From assembly GCA_003695745.1 (NCBI GenBank), contig RFHW01000004.1:1-10157 (forward strand): a stretch of 10,157 nucleotides of DNA, given 5' to 3'. The DNA comes from Methanobacteriota archaeon. GTDB taxonomy: Archaea; Hydrothermarchaeota; Hydrothermarchaeia; Hydrothermarchaeales; SZUA-236. The position numbers and the translations under genes were made by a program. Shown here one piece after another: positions 1 to 5,578 of the stretch. Every line of letters begins with the position of its first letter. Position 1 is the stretch's first letter. The notes beneath the pieces are model-generated. The model did no database searches, had not been told where the DNA came from, and worked only from the letters and a program-made list of their open reading frames with translations.

Positions 1-947
1 CGGACCTCGCCCACGATTATCCGGTCAGGCCTCATCCGAAGGGCGTTCTTCAGGAGGTCGTCCATGGTGATCTCGCCCTTGCCCTCCACATTTGGCGGGC
101 GGGTCTCAAGGCGCACCCTGTTCTTGTGGCGCAGATATAGCTCTGCCGTGTCCTCTATGGTGATGATGCGCTCTCTGTTGGGGACGAAGACGAGAAGGGC
201 GTTTAAGGTGGAGGTCTTCCCGCTCGCCGTGCCGCCGGCTATGAGTATGTTGTTCGGCGCCACACCAAGGCCGTCTATGCACATCCAGAGAAAGGCTGCA
301 AGCTCAGAGCTGAGCGTACCGTATCTGATGAGGTCAACGACCGTTATGGGGTCTCTGTTGAACTTCCTGATGGTGACCGATGTGCCGTCAAGGGAGATGG
401 GCGGTATGGTTATGTTCACCCTTGAGCCGTCCGGAAGGCGCGCATCCAGGATGGGAGAGCTCCGGTCTATGCGCCTCTGAATATCCCTTGCGATCTTCTC
501 GGCGATGTGCTCAATCTCGCTTGGAGAGTTGAAGACGATGTTTGTCTCGCAGGCGCCATATGTCTTGTGATACACATACACAGGGTAGTTCGAGCCAACC
601 ACCATGATCTCCTCAAGGTTGTCATCGTCTAGAAGGGGGTTCAGCCTGCCATATCCCACCATCTCCTCAACAACCATGTCAGAGATATGGTCCATCTCCT
701 CATCAGAGAGCTTGGGGAAACGCTCTACAAGTATCTTCAGGATCTCGTCCTTGAAGATGCGGTTCCTCTTTCCCACGTCAAGGATGAGGGAGGGGTCTAT
801 GTCTATCTGCATGATGGCTATCTCCCTCACCTTCTCCTTTATCTTGAAGCCCTCCTTGTCGAGGGGCGGGGCCAGGAGGTTGTACAGGGGCAGCTCTCCC
901 GGCCGCTCATAGATCTCCACATTCTCATATGAATCTAGAAGCTTCAT
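1..947 (-). CDS. Type II/IV secretion-system ATPase (GspE/PilT/CpaF/FlaI-like), 3' part outside window
   Basis: This gene encodes a hexameric motor ATPase of the family that drives assembly of archaella, type IV pili or secretion systems at the inner face of the membrane. 315 codons are visible, from ATG at 947 to the window edge. The N-terminal half (residues about 35-200) matches the family's N-terminal domain, with MVGYGRLNPLLDD near 97 and the SRVNITIPP stretch near 175. Walker A is GGTASGKT (238-245), the Asp-box region is IITIEDTAEL (261-270), and the Walker B motif RPDRIIVGEVR is cut by the edge. The C-terminal part and any following membrane-platform gene are missing. A GGTGGTG seven bases upstream of the ATG supports this start. 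The start overlaps the end of the EVE-KaiC gene by 23 bases, so the two are co-transcribed. Whether it belongs to an archaellum, an adhesion pilus or a Tad-like system cannot be told here. Confidence 0.93.
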   Translation of the reverse strand, partial: MKLLDSYENVEIYERPGELPLYNLLAPPLDKEGFKIKEKVREIAIMQIDIDPSLILDVGKRNRIFKDEILKILVERFPKLSDEEMDHISDMVVEEMVGYGRLNPLLDDDNLEEIMVVGSNYPVYVYHKTYGACETNIVFNSPSEIEHIAEKIARDIQRRIDRSSPILDARLPDGSRVNITIPPISLDGTSVTIRKFNRDPITVVDLIRYGTLSSELAAFLWMCIDGLGVAPNNILIAGGTASGKTSTLNALLVFVPNRERIITIEDTAELYLRHKNRVRLETRPPNVEGKGEITMDDLLKNALRMRPDRIIVGEV

Positions 948-2136
948 CGAAGAACACCACCTTATGGGGCAGGACCACTATGCCCTGCTTTGGATCTATC
1001 TTAAAACCGAATCTGCGCAGCTCGTAATTGGTCTCTCTCATCTTCAGCACCGTCATGGCCCTGTGGAACTCCTTGCCCTCACGATATATCTCCATCAGTA
1101 TAATGCCTCTTGCTATGAACTCCTCCACACCGAACCTGCTCACACCTTCATTGCCGGGTATGATCTCGCTTGTGATGATGGAGGTGCAGCCGCTGCTCAG
1201 GAGGAGGTTGTTGAGCCTGTGGATGGCGATCCGCACCTCCGCCTCATCCTCGAAGTGAAGGCCGAATGCCGGCAGCGAATCTATGATGACCCTTTTGGCC
1301 CCTATCTCGCTTATCACCTCATAGACCTTCCTCACGATCATGTCAAGGGTGAATGGCATCTCCAGCTGATATTTCTCCTTTGACGGCAGCCCGGACCTTG
1401 GATAGGAGACATCCACGATCACAAGCTTCCCCTCCTCCTCGTATTTTGTCAGGTCCCATCCAAACTTAAGCGCCTCCTTACGCAGGTCATCGGGCCTCTC
1501 GTCCATGGATATGAAGACCCCTGGCTCGCCGTGCTCAACGCCATAGAGCAGGAACTGGAGGCACAGTATGGTCTTGCCGGCCCCTGGTCCGCCTGTAATG
1601 AGGATGGTGGAATTGATGGGGAAGCCCCCTTCAAGTATATCGTCAAGCCCCTGGATGCCTGTGGGCGCCCGTAGGGATATCTCCTCTTTCAGCTTTCTGG
1701 TCCTTCCTTCATCCGCCTTTTTTTCACCGGCCTCTTTCCCGCGCCGCCGGTCTAAAAGCTCTCTTTTCACCTTCTCAAAGTCGTGGGCAGGGATCTCATA
1801 GATGGATTTGTTGAAATGCACATACCACCGCTTCTTGTTGGTCACGAAGGTGAGCTGCGGGATAAGGGGTTTTGCCGGGACGGGCGACACATCGAGGTGC
1901 TCCACCTTTATCTTATGGGGGTGCGCCGGGTCTTTTTTGTCAAAGCGGTAGCCGCCGGTCACTATGGAAAGCCCTGTGAACTCGGATATGCGGGTCACGT
2001 AGGTGATGATCTGATCGTTCTCCTTGATCCTCTTAACGCTGTCCCCCCACCTGTCCTGAAATCCAATAACCTCTCCTGTGCTCTTCACAGGCTTATATTC
2101 ATCATAGTCCACCACTCTGAGCCAATATCTCGCCAT
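925..2136 (-). CDS. EVE domain fused to KaiC-like RecA-family ATPase
   Basis: A 403-residue two-domain protein. Residues 1 to about 125 look like an EVE/PUA-like domain: it begins YWLRVVD, continues with GFQDRWGDSVKRIKENDQI and an IVTGGY strand. EVE domains are known as relatives of YTH and ASCH and are thought to bind modified bases. A charged linker (126-152, rich in K/R/E) leads to a single KaiC domain: TGIQGLDDILEGG (159-171), Walker A GGPGAGKT (182-189), the acidic MDERPDD after the next strand (catalytic E213), Walker B RVIIDSL (282-288) and the KaiC-like RFGVEEFIARG (334-343). KaiC-family ATPases form hexamers and include the archaellum protein FlaH. It overlaps the downstream secretion ATPase gene, which recalls the FlaH-FlaI pairing. 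The domain calls are strong; the biological role is unknown. Nucleic-acid-sensing control of a filament or secretion motor is only inference. Confidence 0.9.
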   Translation of the reverse strand: MARYWLRVVDYDEYKPVKSTGEVIGFQDRWGDSVKRIKENDQIITYVTRISEFTGLSIVTGGYRFDKKDPAHPHKIKVEHLDVSPVPAKPLIPQLTFVTNKKRWYVHFNKSIYEIPAHDFEKVKRELLDRRRGKEAGEKKADEGRTRKLKEEISLRAPTGIQGLDDILEGGFPINSTILITGGPGAGKTILCLQFLLYGVEHGEPGVFISMDERPDDLRKEALKFGWDLTKYEEEGKLVIVDVSYPRSGLPSKEKYQLEMPFTLDMIVRKVYEVISEIGAKRVIIDSLPAFGLHFEDEAEVRIAIHRLNNLLLSSGCTSIITSEIIPGNEGVSRFGVEEFIARGIILMEIYREGKEFHRAMTVLKMRETNYELRRFGFKIDPKQGIVVLPHKVVFFDEASRFI

Positions 2137-2278
2137 TTTATAGTCCGTTCACCATATTAAATCCAAATGTGTCTTTTTCACCCATATAATCTATCAAAAT
2201 ATATTTTTACTATAAAATATTAAACATAACACCTATATAAATGTAATGTCACAGCACCAGATCAGAACAACAAACAGC
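2137..2278 (-). promoter_or_regulatory. AT-rich gap, promoter region of the EVE-KaiC operon
   Basis: This stretch is far richer in A+T than the genes on either side and has no coding frame. On the minus strand two TATA-like elements are visible, TTTAATATG (about 2153-2161) and TTATATGGG (about 2182-2190). The second would give a short leader that includes GGTGA (2149-2153), a Shine-Dalgarno-like site 12 bases before the ATG at 2136. Runs of T on the minus strand nearer 2200 may also end transcription of the upstream zinc-ribbon gene. Which TATA element is used cannot be decided here. Confidence 0.5.
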
Positions 2279-2443
2279 TCAGCACCGCTCCCCACCCTCC
2301 CTAACAACCTTCACAGCACCGCATTTAACACAGAGAACCCGCCCATGGCTCTGAAAAAGCGGCAGCCGGCAATTGGGACAGTGCAGGCCAAGCATCTTCG
2401 CTCCAGACAAAAGAAGCCTCACCATCTCATCAGACTCGTCCAT
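2279..2443 (-). CDS. Small zinc-ribbon protein, Auto_anti-p27 (SSSCA1) family
   Basis: A 54-residue protein starting with ATG at 2443; an in-frame TAA just upstream bounds the start. It has the family pattern clearly: an N-terminal helix MVRLLLSGAKMLGL (7-20), then CPNC (22-25), PLF (28-30), and CVKC (38-41), giving four cysteines able to hold one zinc ion. The archaeal members are short single-domain proteins of unknown role, related to the human Sjogren/scleroderma autoantigen 1. The gene is divergent from the UPF0147 gene, and its TATA element lies about 26 bases before the ATG, which fits a leaderless mRNA. It is upstream of, and on the same strand as, the EVE-KaiC gene, separated from it by an AT-rich gap, so it is probably its own unit. 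Confidence 0.85.
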   Translation of the reverse strand: MDESDEMVRLLLSGAKMLGLHCPNCRLPLFQSHGRVLCVKCGAVKVVREGGERC

Positions 2444-2465
2444 ACAAAAGCTTTAATAGCCAGAG

Positions 2466-2473
2466 ATATAAAA
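2466..2473. promoter_or_regulatory. Shared divergent TATA region (zinc-ribbon gene / UPF0147 gene)
   Basis: ATATAAAA on the plus strand reads TTTTATAT on the minus strand. Its centre is about 26 bases from the ATG of the minus-strand zinc-ribbon gene, the distance expected when transcription starts at the start codon. In the plus direction it would start transcription near 2495, leaving a 25-base leader that includes the purine-rich GAGAGGGA (2503-2510) before the UPF0147 ATG at 2520. A single element serving both directions is inferred from spacing. Confidence 0.55.
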
Positions 2474-2519
2474 CTTACCCAACCCAAGAAAACACGCACA
2501 AAGAGAGGGATAGGACAAG

Positions 2520-2765
2520 ATGACAGAAAAAATCAGAGAGATAGTGGAAATCCTCAACCAGATCATAAAAGACACATCTGTCCCGAGAAACATAAGAAGA
2601 GGGGCGGAAGAGGCGCGGGACATCCTCCTCGACAAAAAACAGGACGTCAAAGACAGGGCAAGCTCAGCACTATACATACTGGAAGAGCTATCAAACGACA
2701 GAAACCTCCCCATACACGCACGCACAATACTCTGGAACGTGGCAAGCGCGCTGGAAACCCTCTAA
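2520..2765 (+). CDS. UPF0147 family protein
   Basis: An 81-residue, mostly helical, soluble protein of the archaeal UPF0147 family, whose function is not established. The family hallmarks are present: the IIKDTSVPRNIRRGAEEA stretch (15-32), the middle RASSALYILEELSND (46-60) and LPIHARTILWN (63-73). Length and both ends agree with the family, which is conserved across many archaea and normally about 80-95 residues. The ATG at 2520 is preceded by GAGAGGGA nine bases upstream. The product is very rich in acidic and basic residues, with no membrane segment or cysteine. It stands alone between a divergent zinc-ribbon gene and a tRNA gene. Confidence 0.93.
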   Translation: MTEKIREIVEILNQIIKDTSVPRNIRRGAEEARDILLDKKQDVKDRASSALYILEELSNDRNLPIHARTILWNVASALETL

Positions 2766-2827
2766 ACACCCCCATCCATCCCCCCCTTCAACCAAAATGA
2801 CACACTTTTCTAAAAAAAGAAGATAAC

Positions 2828-2901
2828 GGGCTCGTAGCTCAGCCTGGAAGAGCACCACGTTCGCAACGTGGGGGCCCCGGGTTCAAATCCCGGCGAGTCC
2901 A
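2828..2901 (+). tRNA. tRNA-Ala (anticodon CGC)
   Basis: A complete cloverleaf can be folded by eye: acceptor stem GGGCTCG with CGAGTCC (one G-U pair), D arm GCTC/GAGC, anticodon stem CCACG/CGTGG around loop TTCGCAA, five-base variable loop, and T arm CCGGG/CCCGG around TTCAAAT. The anticodon (2862-2864) is CGC, reading GCG alanine codons. The G-U pair is at position 3-70, the main identity element for alanyl-tRNA synthetase, which confirms the assignment. The discriminator base is A and CCA is not encoded, so it must be added after transcription. No intron is seen. A TATA-like stretch upstream is weak (TTTTCTAAAAAAA near 2808-2820). Confidence 0.97.
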
Positions 2902-3181
2902 CTTGTCACCCTCCCTCAAGCTTCGATTATCATCTCGCTTTCGGTCGCTCGACACCGGTTTTTTAATCCAATCGCTGAAAGGCGATTGGAGCGGGGGTAG
3001 AACGCTTTGTATTCACAATTTCTTTTCGCCAATGAAAAGAAAGGGGGCGGCAGCCCTCCTGCGTTGTGCAGGAAGGATCACTCTTCGTAACATGGACATT
3101 GGTGGTTGAGAGCGGTTAAAGAGGTTTGAGGTGTGTCTTTAGACGCCGGCGGTTGTAAAGGCTTTGTTCTGTTTTGGGTTT
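2902..3181. other. Gene-free region with three tandem hairpins
   Basis: No credible protein is encoded on either strand. Three inverted repeats follow each other within 110 bases: a perfect 9-bp stem TCCAATCGC/GCGATTGGA (2967-2975 with 2982-2990, six-base loop); a perfect 9-bp stem TTTCTTTTC/GAAAAGAAA (3019-3027 with 3034-3042, six-base loop); and a stem TCCTGC/GCAGGA (3057-3062 with 3068-3073, five-base loop), extended by two pairs past one mismatch. The rest, 3080-3181, shows nothing I recognise. The array could be a structured RNA, a bidirectional terminator between the tRNA and the convergent 764-residue protein gene, or the remnant of a small palindromic element. Confidence 0.5.
2959..2964 (+). 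terminator. Oligo-T tract downstream of tRNA-Ala
   Basis: Six consecutive T residues lie about 58 bases after the tRNA, preceded by a weak four-base stem (CGGT/ACCG, 2942-2957). Archaeal RNA polymerase ends transcription at oligo-T runs, so this is a plausible end of the tRNA transcript. The strong hairpin that follows directly (2967-2990) may add to it. Confidence 0.45.
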
Positions 3182-5476
3182 TCAATAGCTTATGAGCGGT
3201 TTTGTGCTTTTCATCTGTGTGAGGATGACGTCCTCATAGCTGTGGAAGTCTGCAAGGCCCTGGTCGGCCAGGCTCCATGTGTCTTCTTTGACGGTGTTTG
3301 TCCGTGCATCATACCAGTCCTGTGTCAGGGTTATCACATAGGCGAATCTCTTTGTGTCCCAGTCGGTGGCGTCCAGGGTGCCGATGCAGCTGAGCCCGTA
3401 TCTGCTGCAGATTGCGGTCATGGACTCAGGATATCCTTCTATGGTGGCGTAGTCCTTTGAGTCGTAGAGGAATGTGAGCTGGTTCACAGGCTCGACAGCG
3501 AATCCCACTGCCTTTTCCGGTTTCTCCACTATGATGAGGAACTCTGAGACCACCTGGCCTCCAAAGACGTCCTTTGAATCGTCCCATCTGAAGTAGCCCT
3601 GGGGGAGCGAGAATATCATGGCGCCGCCGAGCTTGTTGCCGATGAGCCTGTGGTCCGGGAACTGCTTGGAGATGGAGGCGGATCCTGCGTGCCAGGCCTT
3701 CCTCTCGCCGAAGATCGGGTTGACCTCATACCATGGAGCCCACATAACCCCGTTGAGATGGTCTGAATCCCCTCCTTTGATGGTGGCATAGTCGTATTCA
3801 CCGGTTATCACCCATGTCTGGACCACCTCATTGGGGGATCTGAGCTGGCGCAGGTGCTCGTCACTGTATTGCTTCAGGCCAAGCTTCTGGAGGTTGTTGA
3901 ACTCATCGGCGTTTATGAAATAGGGTTTGTCTGCAAAGAGCCCGAACATCACCTCTGCCTCGGCGTCAAATCCCTCTGTGGGGTCGCCTGAGCCCGGGAT
4001 GTCCCAGCCCTCTGTATCCACGAGCAGGAAGCCGGCGTCCCTGTCCTCGAAGAGTATCTGATACCTGCCTATGCCGTTGGGGTCGTGGAGGGCGGTGGTG
4101 CCCCACTGGATCTTGTTGTTCCCCTCCTGGTCTGCAAAGCCCAGGTCAGAGCCTGTGAGCATGTCGGTGGGGTTCTCAACCCTGTCGTTGTAGACGAGTA
4201 GGTCCTTTCCAAGGACCTTGTCATAGAGCAGGTAGTAGCTGTGGTCAAGGTTCACCTTGATGCTGTAAAATGGGGTTTCCATCTCAAGCCAGCCTTTATC
4301 CGGCGCTTTTTCATCTATCAGTGGCTCCCAGACCCGTATGAAGGCGTCCTCCTCCTTACCGTTGACGTTCACCCTTTTCGGGAGCTTCAGCTCATGGAGT
4401 ATCTTCCGCTCCTGTATGGTGAGGACCAGCGATTCGGTGTCCTCGGCGCCTTTGCTGTCTGTGACGGTGAGTGTGATGGTGTGTGTCCCGGGCGAGAGTG
4501 TTGAGACGCTGATGGAGCGTCCTCTCCCAAGCTCGCCGTCTATACTTGAGGACCAGACGAAGTTGGATCCAAGGATGTTCTCACCGTCCTCCTTGTCCTT
4601 GGCATCGGCCTTGAAGACCACCGTCTGCCCGGAGGTCAGGACGATGTTGTCCTCTGGCGATGTGATCTGCGCCACAGGCGGCTCGTTCATGAGCTTCTCA
4701 CCCATCATGGGTATGAGGATCTCTGTCACCACCGCGCCGAGGATGACGAGGACGACGGTCACGATCATGGCGGCCTTCTTGCCTCCGCCGAGCTTCCTTG
4801 CGATCATATCGTCGATGGCGAACTTCCCAGTGTGACCGTGTTTTATCACCATGTCCTTTACGAGCTGCAGCTCCTTTTCGCCGAGCTTGTAGCCTTCCTT
4901 TTTGAGCCTCTCCACCGCATCCTCTTCAAGGGCCTTCAAAGTATGGTATTCCTGCCTCCCCATGAGGCTGTCAATGGTCTTGATGACCTTTGCCTCGTCA
5001 AGCTCTTTTACAGCGGCCTTGATCTCCATGGCGATGGAGGGCATCTCCTTCTTTTTGGGCGCCTCCTCTTTTTTCTGCCTGGCCGCGATGCTTTCCCGGG
5101 CGTTATCACGCATCGCCTTGTAATCCTCGTTCCCGGGATCTAGCTTGAGGGCGGTTTCAAAGTTTTCAAGGGCCTCCTCAAACCTCTCCAAGAGCCCCAG
5201 AGCAACGCCTTTCTCATACCATAGTGCGGCGTTCCTCGGGTCCTTGTCTATGGCCTTGTCAAAGGCCGAAAGCGACTCCTCTATCTTTCCCCGATCGTCC
5301 TTTGCTATCCCCTCCTCCTTCAACGCCCTGGCCTTGGAAAGCCACTTCTCCGCTTCCTTCGACCCAGGGCTCTTCTCCTCCGCTGGCTGCCCGATCCTCT
5401 GTCCACACTTCATGCAGAACTCGGCATCATCAGGCACAGACTCGCCGCACTTTGGACAATACACTTGCAACACCAC
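3182..5476 (-). CDS. Membrane protein: zinc ribbon, TPR, one membrane helix, PKD-like domain, unknown outer domain
   Basis: A 764-residue composite protein. Order: zinc ribbon CPKC-(10)-CMKC (C7, C10, C21, C24); TPR-like repeats (about 44-118, ending ALKLDPGNEDY); a charged linker; a helical segment (146-214); one membrane helix (236-254); a PKD/Ig-like fold (266-354, with the ending THTITLTVTDSKGAEDTESL); and about 400 residues (360-764) rich in aromatic residues and beta strands that I do not recognise. Two cysteines there (C690, C697) could pair. With no signal peptide and the basic GGGKK before the helix, the zinc ribbon and TPR should face the cytoplasm and the PKD and C-terminal parts the outside. 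Start is uncertain: GTG, GTG, TTG and a later GTG are stacked at 5476-5462, with AGGGGAGA (5478-5485) so close that the second GTG or TTG fits better. It is divergent from cdhD. It may be an envelope sensor or adhesion protein; this is inference. Confidence 0.88.
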   Translation of the reverse strand: MVLQVYCPKCGESVPDDAEFCMKCGQRIGQPAEEKSPGSKEAEKWLSKARALKEEGIAKDDRGKIEESLSAFDKAIDKDPRNAALWYEKGVALGLLERFEEALENFETALKLDPGNEDYKAMRDNARESIAARQKKEEAPKKKEMPSIAMEIKAAVKELDEAKVIKTIDSLMGRQEYHTLKALEEDAVERLKKEGYKLGEKELQLVKDMVIKHGHTGKFAIDDMIARKLGGGKKAAMIVTVVLVILGAVVTEILIPMMGEKLMNEPPVAQITSPEDNIVLTSGQTVVFKADAKDKEDGENILGSNFVWSSSIDGELGRGRSISVSTLSPGTHTITLTVTDSKGAEDTESLVLTIQERKILHELKLPKRVNVNGKEEDAFIRVWEPLIDEKAPDKGWLEMETPFYSIKVNLDHSYYLLYDKVLGKDLLVYNDRVENPTDMLTGSDLGFADQEGNNKIQWGTTALHDPNGIGRYQILFEDRDAGFLLVDTEGWDIPGSGDPTEGFDAEAEVMFGLFADKPYFINADEFNNLQKLGLKQYSDEHLRQLRSPNEVVQTWVITGEYDYATIKGGDSDHLNGVMWAPWYEVNPIFGERKAWHAGSASISKQFPDHRLIGNKLGGAMIFSLPQGYFRWDDSKDVFGGQVVSEFLIIVEKPEKAVGFAVEPVNQLTFLYDSKDYATIEGYPESMTAICSRYGLSCIGTLDATDWDTKRFAYVITLTQDWYDARTNTVKEDTWSLADQGLADFHSYEDVILTQMKSTKPLISY

Positions 5477-5502
5477 TCTCCCCTAAAGTTGTGCACGGAT
5501 GG

Positions 5503-5510
5503 TTTATAAA
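5503..5510. promoter_or_regulatory. Palindromic TATA box between the 764-residue protein gene and cdhD
   Basis: TTTATAAA is its own reverse complement, so it can serve both directions. It lies 30 bases (centre to start codon) before the first GTG of the minus-strand gene, predicting a very short or no leader there. Toward cdhD it would start transcription near 5532, inside the 17-bp tandem repeat, and leave a leader of roughly 45 bases. No other TATA-like element in the gap is as good. Confidence 0.6.
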
Positions 5511-5522
5511 TTTTGTTCTATG

Positions 5523-5556
5523 ATTAAAGTTAAATACCAATTAAAGTTAAATACCA
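5523..5556 (+). repeat. Perfect 17-bp tandem duplication in the cdhD promoter region
   Basis: ATTAAAGTTAAATACCA occurs twice with no gap (5523-5539 and 5540-5556), ending just before the cdhD ribosome binding site. It sits about 13 bases downstream of the palindromic TATA box, so it covers the predicted transcription start and the first part of the leader. This is a position where archaeal repressors commonly block initiation. Being direct rather than inverted, it could bind two protomers in tandem, or could be a recent slippage product. Confidence 0.8.
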
Positions 5557-5557
5557 T

Positions 5558-5565
5558 AAGGAGGT
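5558..5565 (+). promoter_or_regulatory. Shine-Dalgarno site upstream of cdhD, with a 4-codon leader frame
   Basis: AAGGAGGT is a near-perfect Shine-Dalgarno site but lies 13 bases before the cdhD ATG (5579), longer than usual. Between them ATG at 5568 opens a tiny frame, M-R-G-V-stop, whose TGA overlaps the cdhD ATG as ATGA. A second purine run, GAGGGG (5570-5575), sits three bases before the cdhD start. The layout could mean translational coupling through the mini-frame, or chance. Confidence 0.5.
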
Positions 5566-5578
5566 TAATGAGGGGCGT

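Noticed and set aside
64..480. Plus-strand frame opposite the secretion ATPase
   Set aside because: It mirrors the well-supported minus-strand ATPase; composition is Ser/Arg/Met-rich with no recognisable domain.
2246..2800. A 184-codon open plus-strand frame spanning the zinc-ribbon gene, the promoter gap and the UPF0147 gene
   Set aside because: Its product is a disordered-looking run rich in His, Pro, Arg and Lys, it covers two family-supported genes in other frames, and it crosses their shared TATA region. It is an overlap artefact.
2902..3109. Possible small protein frame in the hairpin region (start near 2903)
   Set aside because: Composition is low in expected protein features, it passes through all three hairpins, it has no ribosome site, and it begins at the tRNA end.
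2828..3181. tRNA-Ala as an integration site for a mobile element
   Set aside because: No integrase, transposase or repeat of the tRNA 3' end is seen in the downstream gap or elsewhere in the window.
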